Shown: piece by piece, positions 33,211-42,125 of the stretch
Position numbering within the stretch: position 1 is the first letter of the stretch
How the letters are laid out: every line of letters starts with the position of its first letter
Origin: JACVRX01 sp035697245
GTDB taxonomy: Bacteria; Actinomycetota; Actinomycetes; Jiangellales; Jiangellaceae
Direction: 5' to 3'
Assembly: GCA_035697245.1 (NCBI GenBank)
Contig: DASSDH010000109.1
Location: 1-46,404 of the forward strand
DNA: 46,404 nt
Notes under the pieces: model-generated
The model's input: the letters and a program-made list of their open reading frames with translations, nothing else
Told to the model about the DNA's origin: nothing
Databases searched by the model: none
Position numbers and translations under genes: made by a program

Positions 33211-36011
33211 GGATCGCTCCTCTCGGGGTCGTCGGGCCGCTTCGGCACCCATCCGCCGGTGGCCTCCCGACCGCGGCTGACGCCGCGTTGCAAGTTGGAC
33301 AACGTCGAGGCGACCTTGGTGGCATCCTGCTGGGTCGCCTCATGGCTGGTGCCGGGCGCCTCGCCGGCCAGCTCGGCGATGGATCCGGGAATCATTGTCG
33401 CGCCGCGGCGGCGCATAGGCAGGCCGGCCGAGCTGAACGCCAGCTCGTCGGCGGGCTGAGGCGGCGCGTCATCGCCGACGGAGGGCGGCGGGGGTTCGGA
33501 CAGCACGGACGCGGTGGCATCTGGGGAAGCATGGGCTCGACGTGCGTTCGCGGCCTCCTCCGCGGTCTTCAACGCAGCGGCGGCTCGCAGCCAGCCCTCG
33601 TCCGCCGGGCTGGACCACTCGATTTCGCCGCCACCGCTTTGGAACCATGCCGACTTCACCTGCTCGAAGATCGGCGAGTCGGCCTCGGGCAGTGGGGGTT
33701 CTGGAGCACGCAGTGAGCGGACCGGCTGTCGTGGCGATTCCTCGGATGGCCGAGCACCAGGGTGAGCAGCCGATCCGTTGGTGCCCGGCTGGCCGACGGG
33801 TTGGCCGCCGCTCAATTGGCCGTTGACGGGCTGCAACGGGCGCCCGGGCGGCCGAACCGGGAGCTGCTCGCCAGTGCCGGCTGCAGGCGGCACCGCCGTC
33901 GGCTCGCCCTCGCGCGCCGGGCGACCGTCGGCGTCGCCGTCGAGCAGCATCGGCTGCGGCCCCTCGATTACTGCTGGAATGACCCGGTCGCCAGTGTCCA
34001 GGGGGGAAAGGATGATCGACGCCGGCAGATCGACCTGGGCCAGCGTGCCGTTCGGGGTTCCCGGCGCCAGGCGCACGAGGATTCCATGCCGTGCGGCCAA
34101 GCGGGCGACGACGTAGAGCCCCAGCGTTCTGGACGCGGCAACGTCGATGTCACCGGGCTCTCGAAGCCGCTCGTTGAGTTCGGCCAGCTGCTCGGGCGCG
34201 ACGCCCAGGCCGGTGTCGGCAATTTGAATCCGCAGGCCGCCACCGAGCAGGGGCTGACTGGTGATCATGACCTGGGTGGATGGCGCAGAGAACTCGGTGG
34301 CGTTGTCGAGCAACTCGGCCAGGAGGTGTGCGATATCGTCCACGGCGCCGGCCGTGACCAGGTCCGTCGGCATGACGCCGAACTTCACCCGTGGATACTG
34401 CTCGACCTCGCCTACCGCTGTTCGGACGACATCGAGGACCGGCGCTGCCGTACCCGCGCGGCGCATCTCCTCGACGCCGGCCAGAACCAGGAGGCTCTCG
34501 GCATGCCGGCGGACACGGGTGGCGAGGTGGTCGATGCGGAACAGGGTTCCGAGCTGGTCGGGGTCACGTTCACGCGACTCCAGACCCTCGATTTCGCCCA
34601 ACTGACGGTCGACGAGCGACTGCGTACGCCGAGACAAGTTGACGACGATCGTGTCCAGATTCTGCCGGAGCAGCGCCTGTTCACCCGCTACCCGGACCGC
34701 TGTGGAGTAGACGTCGTTGAATGCGTTCGCCACTTGGCCGATCTCGTCGGCGCCTTCTGGCTCGACGGCGTTGCCGACCTTGCGCACCACGGCAGGTCCG
34801 TCGTTGTGGATCCGCGACACCAGCGCGGGCAATTCGATGTCGGCGGTCTCGAGTGCCGCGCGGCGCAAACGGCGAAGCGGACCGTTGATCGAGCGGGCGA
34901 CCGCGAGAGCCAGCACGACGGTCGCGGCAAGGAGTGCCAGGGCCAGCGCGCCGGTGAGAATCGCGGCGAGCCGCGCCTGGCCGGCCGCCTCGGACGCCTT
35001 GCTGAGCACCTGACCGGAGACGACGTCCTGTATTCCGTCGAACACGTCCAGGCGCGTGGTGGCGGCCTCGTACCACGCCTCAGGCGTGATATCGGGCTCC
35101 TCGTCGGGCACCAGGGCGGCGTTGCGGATCTCCTCCATCGGCCCTCGAACGGCCGGGACCTGGCCGTAATACAGGGCCCTGACCTCAGGCTCGGCGAGTG
35201 CAACAAACCGCGCGAGCAGGTTGTCCTGCTCACCCCTGGAGATCGCCTCGCGTTGCCGCTCGGCATCCGACAGCGGCTCTCCGGAGGCCAGCACGTGGGC
35301 AAGCAGACCCCGCTCGATCGAGCCCGACTCCGTGGCCCGGGCCAGCGAGTCCAGCGCGCCGATCTGGAGCACGAGTTCGGGGTCGGCGGATTGAGTGCCG
35401 CTGGCTTGCACGAACCGGAACAGCGAGTTGACCATGTGGTGGTAGTCCTCGACGCCGGCCTCGTCGAAGGGCTCGAGCACGATGTCCCGGGAGCCGCGGT
35501 AAGCATTGAGCAGGGCGAGCTGAACAGTCGTGCCGCGCCGTGCCTCGGCCACCGCCGGGTCGACATCGTCAGGAAGCTCCGCCAGCCGATCGTTGAAAGC
35601 ATCGATCGCCTCGTCGGTCGCGTTGCGAGCATCAGCGACCGCACCCTGCCCGGTGGCACCGACATCGAAGAGCCCGGAGATGTCCCGCTCGTCCTGCAGC
35701 CGTTCGGCAACGTCGAGGGCGGCGACGGTCACCTGGAGGTTGCGCTCGACGGCGGTCGCAGTCTGGAGCCGTTCGAGGGTGTCCTGGAGGACCAAGGCAC
35801 CCAGAACGAGCGCACCGATCAGCGGAAGCAGGACCAGGAGCGCGATCCGCGAGCGGACGCTTCGATCGTGCAGGAATGACTGCCATGCCGACGCCATTCG
35901 GTGTGGTCGCGGCTTGCCTCCGGTGGCCGGGACCGCCGCCCCCTCGTCGGTTCGGGCCCGCGTGGCGACTCCGGGAACAGGGCTCCGGTGTCCTCGCGGG
36001 TTGGACGTCAT
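33207..36011 (-). CDS. Conservon sensor histidine kinase with NIT domain (CvnA-like)
   Basis: A 934-residue membrane sensor. Two membrane segments (54-76 and 347-373) flank an extracellular NIT-type sensor domain (about 95-330). A HAMP linker (about 374-440) and a histidine-kinase-like core follow (RIDHLATRVRRHAESLLVL near 493-510, N-box LLAELLDNATEFS near 563-575, DTGLG near 599-603). The last 250 residues are Pro/Gly-rich and probably disordered. The core histidine lies in the pattern typical of conservon kinases. The chosen ATG at 36011 has AGGAAGGA upstream; a TTG at 36044 is the alternative. NIT domains are proposed nitrate/nitrite sensors, but the ligand is unknown here. Confidence 0.9.
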   Translation of the reverse strand: MTSNPRGHRSPVPGVATRARTDEGAAVPATGGKPRPHRMASAWQSFLHDRSVRSRIALLVLLPLIGALVLGALVLQDTLERLQTATAVERNLQVTVAALDVAERLQDERDISGLFDVGATGQGAVADARNATDEAIDAFNDRLAELPDDVDPAVAEARRGTTVQLALLNAYRGSRDIVLEPFDEAGVEDYHHMVNSLFRFVQASGTQSADPELVLQIGALDSLARATESGSIERGLLAHVLASGEPLSDAERQREAISRGEQDNLLARFVALAEPEVRALYYGQVPAVRGPMEEIRNAALVPDEEPDITPEAWYEAATTRLDVFDGIQDVVSGQVLSKASEAAGQARLAAILTGALALALLAATVVLALAVARSINGPLRRLRRAALETADIELPALVSRIHNDGPAVVRKVGNAVEPEGADEIGQVANAFNDVYSTAVRVAGEQALLRQNLDTIVVNLSRRTQSLVDRQLGEIEGLESRERDPDQLGTLFRIDHLATRVRRHAESLLVLAGVEEMRRAGTAAPVLDVVRTAVGEVEQYPRVKFGVMPTDLVTAGAVDDIAHLLAELLDNATEFSAPSTQVMITSQPLLGGGLRIQIADTGLGVAPEQLAELNERLREPGDIDVAASRTLGLYVVARLAARHGILVRLAPGTPNGTLAQVDLPASIILSPLDTGDRVIPAVIEGPQPMLLDGDADGRPAREGEPTAVPPAAGTGEQLPVRPPGRPLQPVNGQLSGGQPVGQPGTNGSAAHPGARPSEESPRQPVRSLRAPEPPLPEADSPIFEQVKSAWFQSGGGEIEWSSPADEGWLRAAAALKTAEEAANARRAHASPDATASVLSEPPPPSVGDDAPPQPADELAFSSAGLPMRRRGATMIPGSIAELAGEAPGTSHEATQQDATKVASTLSNLQRGVSRGREATGGWVPKRPDDPERSDP

Positions 36012-36128
36012 CGGTCGATCCTTCCTGTTCTTCCCCTGGGGCAAGGGTCGGCAGCCGCGTCCAGCCGGGACGGCGCTGCCCCGGCTGCACGGTTACACGG
36101 CATGAAACGGTAGACGACGCTTCCCATC

Positions 36129-36161
36129 CGGTCCGCAGGTGTCAATACTCCGCGGTCCGCA
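36129..36161 (-). promoter_or_regulatory. Paired direct repeats around a TTGACA box upstream of the sensor kinase
   Basis: CGGTCCGCA occurs at 36129-36137 and 36153-36161, 24 bases apart (about two helical turns). Between them lies TTGACA on the minus strand (36140-36145), a good -35 sequence facing the conservon; no convincing -10 was found at 16-19 bases. The arrangement suits an activator or repressor of the conservon operon, but this is inference. Confidence 0.35.
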
Positions 36162-36194
36162 AAGTCATGAAGTGGACGCTCTAGAGTGCCCGAT

Positions 36195-36218
36195 GATCGG
36201 CAATCCCCCAAACCGATC
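36195..36218 (-). terminator. Weak hairpin after ino1, possible terminator
   Basis: GATCGG (36195-36200) can pair with CCGATC (36213-36218) around a 12-base loop, 26 bases past the ino1 stop. There is no T-run and the stem is short, so support is limited. Confidence 0.25.
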
Positions 36219-36243
36219 GTGTCGGGACCATCGAGCGGGAAGG

Positions 36244-37323
36244 TCAGCGCTCGATCTCCCCAGCGATGAATCGCTCCACAAGATCGCGGCATACATCGTC
36301 GGAGTATTGCTCCGGCGGTGACTTCATGAAGTAGGACGACGCCGAGAGGATCGGCCCGCCGATGCCGCGGTCCTTGGCGATCTTCGCTGCCCTGATCGCG
36401 TCGATGACGATGCCGGCGGAGTTGGGCGAGTCCCAGACCTCGAGTTTGTACTCCAGGCTCAGCGGGACGTCGCCGAAGTTCCGGCCCTCGAGGCGGATGA
36501 ACGCCCACTTGCGGTCGTCGAGCCATGCGACGTAGTCAGACGGTCCGATGTGGACGTTCCGGGGGGCGATCTCGTCGGTCAGCTGAGAGGTGACCGACTG
36601 CGTCTTGGAGACCTTCTTGGATTCCAGGCGTTCGCGCTCGAGCATGTTCTTGAAGTCCATGTTGCCACCGACGTTGAGCTGGTACGTGCGGTCGACGGTG
36701 ACCCCGCGGTCCCCGAACAGCTTGGCGAGGACACGGTGGGTGATGGTGGCGCCGATCTGGGACTTGATGTCGTCGCCGATGATTGGCACACCGGCAGCGG
36801 TGAACTTGTCGGCCCACTCCTTCGTTCCGGCGATGAAGACCGGCAGCGCGTTGACGAACGCAACGCCGGCCTCGATCGCGCACTGCGCGTAGAACTTGGC
36901 GGCTTGCTCGGAGCCCACGGGCAGGTAGCACACCAGGACGTCGGCCCGGGCCGCCCGTAGAGCAGCGACGACATCGACGGGGACGTCATCGGACTCGGCG
37001 ATCGTCTCGCGGTAGTACTTCCCGAGTCCGTCGAGAGTGTGTCCACGCTGGACCATCACGCCCGTCGGTGGCACGTCACAGATCTTGATCGTGTTGTTCT
37101 CGCTGGCGCCGATGGCATCCGCCAGGTCGATGCCGACCTTCTTGGCGTCGACGTCGAACGCGGCGACGAACTCGACGTCCCGCACGTGGTAGTCGCCGAA
37201 CTGAACGTGCATCAGCCCGGGCACCTTCTGGGCGGGGTCGGCGTCGCGGTAGTAGTGCACGCCTTGGACGAGGGACGCGGAGCAGTTGCCCACGCCCACG
37301 ATTGCTACCCGGATCGAGCTCAT
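36244..37323 (-). CDS. ino1: Inositol-3-phosphate synthase
   Basis: Converts glucose 6-phosphate to 1D-myo-inositol 3-phosphate with NAD, the first step to phosphatidylinositol and, in actinobacteria, mycothiol. The protein has 359 residues, the prokaryotic short form. Seen: NAD-binding IRVAIVGVGNCSASLVQG, catalytic-core segments PVFIAGTKEWADKF, IGDDIKSQIGAT, NVGGNMDFKNML and SKTQSVTSQL. The ATG at 37323 is favoured by homologues beginning MSSIRVAIVGVGNC and by GAAGGGA upstream. A GTG at 37344 overlapping the padR stop (GTGA) would add 7 residues and is possible. Confidence 0.96.
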   Translation of the reverse strand: MSSIRVAIVGVGNCSASLVQGVHYYRDADPAQKVPGLMHVQFGDYHVRDVEFVAAFDVDAKKVGIDLADAIGASENNTIKICDVPPTGVMVQRGHTLDGLGKYYRETIAESDDVPVDVVAALRAARADVLVCYLPVGSEQAAKFYAQCAIEAGVAFVNALPVFIAGTKEWADKFTAAGVPIIGDDIKSQIGATITHRVLAKLFGDRGVTVDRTYQLNVGGNMDFKNMLERERLESKKVSKTQSVTSQLTDEIAPRNVHIGPSDYVAWLDDRKWAFIRLEGRNFGDVPLSLEYKLEVWDSPNSAGIVIDAIRAAKIAKDRGIGGPILSASSYFMKSPPEQYSDDVCRDLVERFIAGEIER

Positions 37324-37340
37324 CGGCTCTGGTTCCCTTC

Positions 37341-37967
37341 TCACTCTGCAGGGCGGACCGGTGAACCGGCTCGCGGGCGGGACGCGGCGCCCCGCCTCTT
37401 GACTTGGTGGCCCCCCAGATCTGACTCTCGCCGCTCCGACGCAATGAGTTCGTCGAGCCAGCGGACCTCCCGCTCCACCGACTCCAACCCGTGGTTCTGC
37501 AGCTCGAGGGTGTAGATGTCGAGCCGGCGACGGGTCCGCTGCACCGCCGAGCGGAACTGCTCGAGCCGTTCCTGGAGCCGGCTGCGGCGACCCTCGAGAA
37601 TCCGCAAGCGAGTGGCGGCGTCGGCTCGCGCAAAGAAGGCGAAGTGCACACCGAACTGCTCGTCGTCCCAGGACGATGGACCCGCCTGGCCGAGTAGGTC
37701 GGCGAAGCGCTCCTTGCCCTCCGCGGTGAGTTTATAGACGATCTTGCTCCGTCGGTTTCCGAGGTATGCCGGCTCGCCGGAGGCGTCCTCCACCAGATAT
37801 CCGCGACGAAGGAGCTCCTTCAGGCAGGGATAGAGAGTGCCGTACGAGAACGCTCGGCCCCACCCGAGCAGTGCATTCACTTGCTTGCGAAGCTCGTACC
37901 CGTGCATAGGGGCGTCGTGGAGAAGGCCGAGGACGGCCAGCTCCAGCGCTTCTGCACGCTTTCCCAA
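37341..37967 (-). CDS. PadR family transcriptional regulator
   Basis: A 208-residue PadR-type regulator. The winged helix-turn-helix is ALELAVLGLLHDAPMHGYELRKQVNALLGWGRAFSYGTLYPCLKELLRRGYLVED, and the C-terminal half is a coiled-coil dimerisation region. The chosen start is TTG at 37967 (LGKRAEALEL), because no ATG or GTG fits the conserved N-terminus; the exact start is uncertain. It precedes ino1 by 17 bases in one transcript, as in Streptomyces and mycobacteria. A perfect palindrome 33 bases upstream is the likely self-operator. Confidence 0.9.
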   Translation of the reverse strand: MGKRAEALELAVLGLLHDAPMHGYELRKQVNALLGWGRAFSYGTLYPCLKELLRRGYLVEDASGEPAYLGNRRSKIVYKLTAEGKERFADLLGQAGPSSWDDEQFGVHFAFFARADAATRLRILEGRRSRLQERLEQFRSAVQRTRRRLDIYTLELQNHGLESVEREVRWLDELIASERRESDLGGHQVKRRGAASRPRAGSPVRPAE

Positions 37968-37999
37968 CTCCGTGCTGCCTCTCTGGAGAATCTCAGTGC

Positions 38000-38020
38000 G
38001 ATGTATCGGTGCGATACATC
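38000..38020. promoter_or_regulatory. PadR operator palindrome
   Basis: GATGTATCG and CGATACATC form a perfect inverted repeat with 9-bp arms and a 3-base spacer. The ATGT...ACAT ends match the pattern of known PadR operators. It lies between the divergent padR-ino1 and ponA genes, 33 bases upstream of padR, so it could control both directions. A further 10-bp palindrome ACCATATGGT lies at 38036-38045. Confidence 0.75.
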
Positions 38021-38192
38021 CCAGTGATAGATTGGACCATATGGTGCGCGGAGCCTCGGCGCAAGTAGCGGCGAGAATGCCCTGCTGGCGGCCCTCCATC
38101 TGACTGCGTAGGACGGTAGTCGTACCCTGGTGATGGTGCCGTGACCGAGCTTGACCTGTCTTTGACCCAGTCCACACCAACAGAGATCCCCT

Positions 38193-40739
38193 GTGAGCAA
38201 CGAACGACGCCGCCCAGCCGGCCGACGCCGGCGAGATGCCGTGCGCTCCGTGCAGACGGCGTCGGCACCTCGGCAGTCGGATTCCACGCCAGCCGATGAG
38301 CGGCGCAGAGCGGTAGGGACGGATGGCCGGGCCCGCCGTCGCGGATGGCGCAGGATTCTGAGCTGGAAGGCGCTCGGCCTCGGCGCCCTAGCCCTAGCAT
38401 TCCTCGGAATCCTCGGCGTCGGAGTTGCCTTCGCAATGACCGACATCCCGGAGGCGAACGACTTCTCGCGTTCCCAGGCGACCATCGTCTACTGGAACGA
38501 CGGTAAGACCGAGCTCGGCCGGTTCAGTGCGGAGAATCGAGAGAGCGTCGGCATCGAGGACATCCCTCCGCACGTACAGCAGGCGGTGATCGCCGCGGAG
38601 GACCGCAGTTTCTACGAGAACAGTGGCTTCGATCCGGTTGGCATCGTCCGCGCGGCCTGGTCCAGCGTGCGGGGCGGGGAGATCACTGGCGGCGGATCGG
38701 GAATCACCCAGCAGTACGTCAAGAACTACTACCTGACCCAAGAACGAACGCTCACCCGGAAGATCCGCGAATTGTTCATAGCAGTCAAGATCGACCAGCA
38801 GATGGACAAGGACCAGATCCTGCAGGACTACCTCAACACCATCTGGTTCGGCCGCGGCACCTACGGGGTCCAGACGGCAGCAAAGTCGTACTTCGGCAAG
38901 CCGATCAGCGAGCTCACCCTGGAGGAGGGCGCCGCGCTGGCAGCCATTCTCCGTAATCCGGGCAACTACGACCCGACCCTCGGTGAGGAGAACCTGCAAC
39001 GCTTCACCGAGCGCTTCCAGTACGTGCTCGATGGCATGGTCGAGAAGGGATGGCTGGACGCGGCGACAGCAGCCGCCGTGGTTCCGCCGACGATCTTGCC
39101 CGAGCAGAAGAACAACACGTTCGGCGGGCCCAACGGGTACTTGCTGCAACAGGTGAAGAAGGAGCTGGTCGCGGCCGGCATCGAGCCGGCGGAGATCGAG
39201 ACGGGCGGACTGCGCGTCGTCACAACTTTCGACGCCAAGGCCCAGGCCGCCGCGATCACCGCCGTCACGGAGGAAGCGCCGACCGAGAACGTCGAGAACC
39301 TGCACATCGGACTGGCGGCCGTGGTTCCGGGCGACGGTGCCGTCGTGGCCATGTACGGCGGTGCGGATGCGGTCAACCAGAGTTTCAACGACGCGATCGA
39401 TGCGACGCCGCAAGCGGGGTCGACGGTCAAGCCGTTCACCCTGACCGCTGCGTTCGAGAACGACATCTCGCTGAAGAGCCGGTTCTGGGGCGACTCTCCG
39501 TTGGACGACCCCAAGCTGGGCAAGCCCGTCAACAACGAAGGGGACACCGACTACGGCCGGTATGTCGACTTGCTGTACGCCACCGAGAACTCCATCAACA
39601 CCGCCTTCGTCGACCTCACGTTGCAACTCGGCCCGGCCAAGGTCATGGACGCGATGGTCCGCGCCGGGATCCCGGACGATGCACCGGGCCTGAAGCCGGA
39701 CGGGCGGATCACCCTCGGAACCGCATCCATCAGCTCGGTTCAGATGGCCGACGCGTATGCCACCATCGCCGCACAGGGCAAACAGGTGGACTGGTACACG
39801 GTGCAGAAGGTCACTGACGTGTCGGGCGCGGTACGCCATGAGGTCGAACCCGAGCCGGAGCAGGTCATCGAGCCTGAGGTCACCGCCGAGGTGACATATG
39901 CGATGACGCAAGTCGTCGAGAACGGCACCGGGCGGGCGGCCCGGGAGCTCGGCCGGCCAGCCGCTGGTAAGACCGGGCAGGCGGAGGATCTGGGTTCCTG
40001 GTTCTCCGGGTTCACCCCGCAGCTTGCCGCGTCGGTCGCCTACTTCAAGACCGACTACGCGGCTGAGACGCCGACAATGCTCTCGCTGGACGGCACGGGC
40101 GGCTTGGACACCTTCGCGGGCGGTCAGTATCCGGCTCGAACCTGGACCGCGTTCATGAGCGCCGCTTTGGACGGCGCAGAGATCATGGACTTCCCGGAGC
40201 GCTCCGAGATCGGCGAGGATCTCAGCCCGACCCCGACCCCGACGCCCACCCCCGAGACGTGCCCGCCGGGCACCGAAGGGACCCCGCCGGACTGCGAGAC
40301 GGTCGTCCAAACACCCACCGAAGATCCTGGCCTGGAGGTGCCCTCGGTGCTGGGCCGGCCGCAGCAGCAGGCCGAGCAGATCTTGCAGCATGCCGGCTTC
40401 CAGGTCGCCGTCGAGCAGCAGGAGACCGACCAGGTGCCGGCCGGCCTGGTGATCGACCAGAGTCCCGGCGGGGGGACGGCGCCGCCGGGCTCGACCGTCA
40501 CTATCGTCGTCTCGGTCGAGCCCGTGCAGCAGGACGTCGATGTGCCGAACGTGATCGGCATGCAGGTGAATCAGGCCCGGAGGGCGATGCAGGACGCAGG
40601 CTTCAAGGTCGCCGTTGAGCAGCAGTCCGACCAGGCTCCGGCCGGCCAGGTCATCGGTCAGGATCCAGGCGGCGGGACGGCGGCGCCGCTGGGGTCCACT
40701 GTGACCATCGTCGTGTCGGCGCCGGATTCACAGCCCTAG
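38193..40739 (+). CDS. ponA: Class A penicillin-binding protein with two PASTA domains
   Basis: An 848-residue bifunctional peptidoglycan synthase. A basic cytoplasmic tail and membrane segment (59-81) precede the GT51 glycosyltransferase domain with catalytic Glu136 in AAEDRSFYENSGFDPVGI. The transpeptidase domain has Ser410 and Lys413 (GSTVKPFT), SIN (467-469) and KTG (593-595), followed by Gln596 where most PBPs carry Thr/Ser. A Thr-Pro hinge with two cysteines (about 675-700) leads to two PASTA repeats (about 705-775 and 780-845), which bind cell-wall fragments. The GTG start has only a weak ribosome binding site. Divergent from padR-ino1, as in Streptomyces and M. tuberculosis ponA1. Confidence 0.94.
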   Translation: MSNERRRPAGRRRRDAVRSVQTASAPRQSDSTPADERRRAVGTDGRARRRGWRRILSWKALGLGALALAFLGILGVGVAFAMTDIPEANDFSRSQATIVYWNDGKTELGRFSAENRESVGIEDIPPHVQQAVIAAEDRSFYENSGFDPVGIVRAAWSSVRGGEITGGGSGITQQYVKNYYLTQERTLTRKIRELFIAVKIDQQMDKDQILQDYLNTIWFGRGTYGVQTAAKSYFGKPISELTLEEGAALAAILRNPGNYDPTLGEENLQRFTERFQYVLDGMVEKGWLDAATAAAVVPPTILPEQKNNTFGGPNGYLLQQVKKELVAAGIEPAEIETGGLRVVTTFDAKAQAAAITAVTEEAPTENVENLHIGLAAVVPGDGAVVAMYGGADAVNQSFNDAIDATPQAGSTVKPFTLTAAFENDISLKSRFWGDSPLDDPKLGKPVNNEGDTDYGRYVDLLYATENSINTAFVDLTLQLGPAKVMDAMVRAGIPDDAPGLKPDGRITLGTASISSVQMADAYATIAAQGKQVDWYTVQKVTDVSGAVRHEVEPEPEQVIEPEVTAEVTYAMTQVVENGTGRAARELGRPAAGKTGQAEDLGSWFSGFTPQLAASVAYFKTDYAAETPTMLSLDGTGGLDTFAGGQYPARTWTAFMSAALDGAEIMDFPERSEIGEDLSPTPTPTPTPETCPPGTEGTPPDCETVVQTPTEDPGLEVPSVLGRPQQQAEQILQHAGFQVAVEQQETDQVPAGLVIDQSPGGGTAPPGSTVTIVVSVEPVQQDVDVPNVIGMQVNQARRAMQDAGFKVAVEQQSDQAPAGQVIGQDPGGGTAAPLGSTVTIVVSAPDSQP

Positions 40740-40745
40740 CAACCG

Positions 40746-42125
40746 ATGCCTGCCGCGACGGCTAACGTCGCCCCGGTGAACCAGCCGATCGCGCTGCCGA
40801 GCCGCGACGACCCCGTGGTCGCGTCCCTCAGCGAGGCAGTGGGCGGCCCGGTTGGCCGGCGTGCGGCACCGGGTCAAGGCTGGTGGGGACCGGTCCGGGT
40901 GGCCCTCGCAGTTGCCTGCGTGGTCCTTGGGCTGGGTGTCCTCGCCGATGCCGGTTGCCGGTCCGACGGGTGGGATCAACGCGAGGACCGCGCGCTGTGG
41001 ACTGGCCTGTGCTACAGCGATGTGGCCTTTCTGTATCGAGAACGCGGGCTGGCCGATGGTCTGGCCTATCGAGACGCGCCGCTGGAGTACCCGGTGGTCA
41101 CCGGAGCGGTGATGCAGTTGTCAGCGGCCGTCGCGCGCGTGTTGACAGCCACTGATCCGACCGATTCCGGCGCACAGCTGCTCGCCGAGAGCGTCCGTTT
41201 CTATGACGTCACCGCTGTGCTGATGGGTATCGCCGCACTGGTGGTCGTTGTCGCCACGGCCCGCACCATTAGTCGCCGACCATGGGATGGCATGCTCGTC
41301 GCGGCATCCCCTGTGCTGTTGCTGACAGCGACGATCAACTGGGATCTGTTCGCGGTGGCGCTGACATCCCTGGCGATTCTTGCCTGGACCCGGGAGCGGC
41401 CCGTGCTGGCCGGTCTGCTGGTCGGGCTGGGCGGTGCTGCGAAGCTCTACCCGCTGCTCCTTCTCGGCCCGCTGCTCCTGGTCACTCTGCGGGAGCCCGA
41501 TCGTCCACGTGCCATTTCCCGATTTGTCGTCGCGGTCGGGGCCACGATCGTCGCGTGGATCGCAGTCAACCTGCCGGTCTATCTCTGGGCACCCGATGGC
41601 TGGCGGCAGTTCTTCGTATTCAACGCGGACCGCGGCGCCGACTTCGGGTCTCCGTGGTACGTGCTGGATCAACTCGCACCAGGGCTGCTGCCAGATCGGC
41701 TGAACCCGTTGCTTGTCGTGTTCGCCGTCGCACTACTGATCCCGATCGTGGTGCTCGCCTTCATCGCTCCACAACCTCCGCGGCTGGCGCAGCTGGCGTT
41801 CCTTGCCGTGGCGGCCTTCTTGCTCGTCAACAAGGTTTGGTCTCCGCAGTACGGGCTATGGCTGCTGCCGTTGGCGGCTCTGGCCCGACCGCGGTGGCGC
41901 GACCTGCTGATCTGGCAGGCGGGTGAGGTGCTGTACTTCGTAGTCGTGTGGTGGCACCTCGCGACCCTCTACGACAGCAGCAATCCGCTGATCGGTTCTC
42001 GCGGCTACGCGATAGCGACGGCCATCCGGATCGGCTGCCTGGGCTGGCTGTGTGCCGTTGTAGTCCGGGACTTGCTGCATCCTCTGCATGACCCGGTGCG
42101 GCCCTATCTGCCTGTGCCATCATGA
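40746..42125 (+). CDS. GT87-type (DUF2029) membrane glycosyltransferase
   Basis: A 459-residue protein with about 10 hydrophobic segments and the DUF2029/GT87 signature TINWDLFAVALTSLAILAWTRERPVLAGLLVGLGGAAKLYPLLLL. Family members are polyprenyl-phosphate-mannose-dependent alpha-mannosyltransferases that elongate phosphatidylinositol mannosides and lipoglycans; the exact acceptor here is unknown. It follows ponA after 6 bases, the same neighbour as in M. tuberculosis (Rv0051). The stop overlaps the next gene by ATGA. Confidence 0.85.
   Translation: MPAATANVAPVNQPIALPSRDDPVVASLSEAVGGPVGRRAAPGQGWWGPVRVALAVACVVLGLGVLADAGCRSDGWDQREDRALWTGLCYSDVAFLYRERGLADGLAYRDAPLEYPVVTGAVMQLSAAVARVLTATDPTDSGAQLLAESVRFYDVTAVLMGIAALVVVVATARTISRRPWDGMLVAASPVLLLTATINWDLFAVALTSLAILAWTRERPVLAGLLVGLGGAAKLYPLLLLGPLLLVTLREPDRPRAISRFVVAVGATIVAWIAVNLPVYLWAPDGWRQFFVFNADRGADFGSPWYVLDQLAPGLLPDRLNPLLVVFAVALLIPIVVLAFIAPQPPRLAQLAFLAVAAFLLVNKVWSPQYGLWLLPLAALARPRWRDLLIWQAGEVLYFVVVWWHLATLYDSSNPLIGSRGYAIATAIRIGCLGWLCAVVVRDLLHPLHDPVRPYLPVPS

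Noticed and set aside
33762..35879. 705-codon open frame on the plus strand
   Set aside because: Antisense to the conservon sensor kinase, no domain or ribosome binding site.
38394..40391. 665-codon open frame on the minus strand
   Set aside because: Antisense to the penicillin-binding protein gene; Arg/Leu/Gly-rich shadow sequence.
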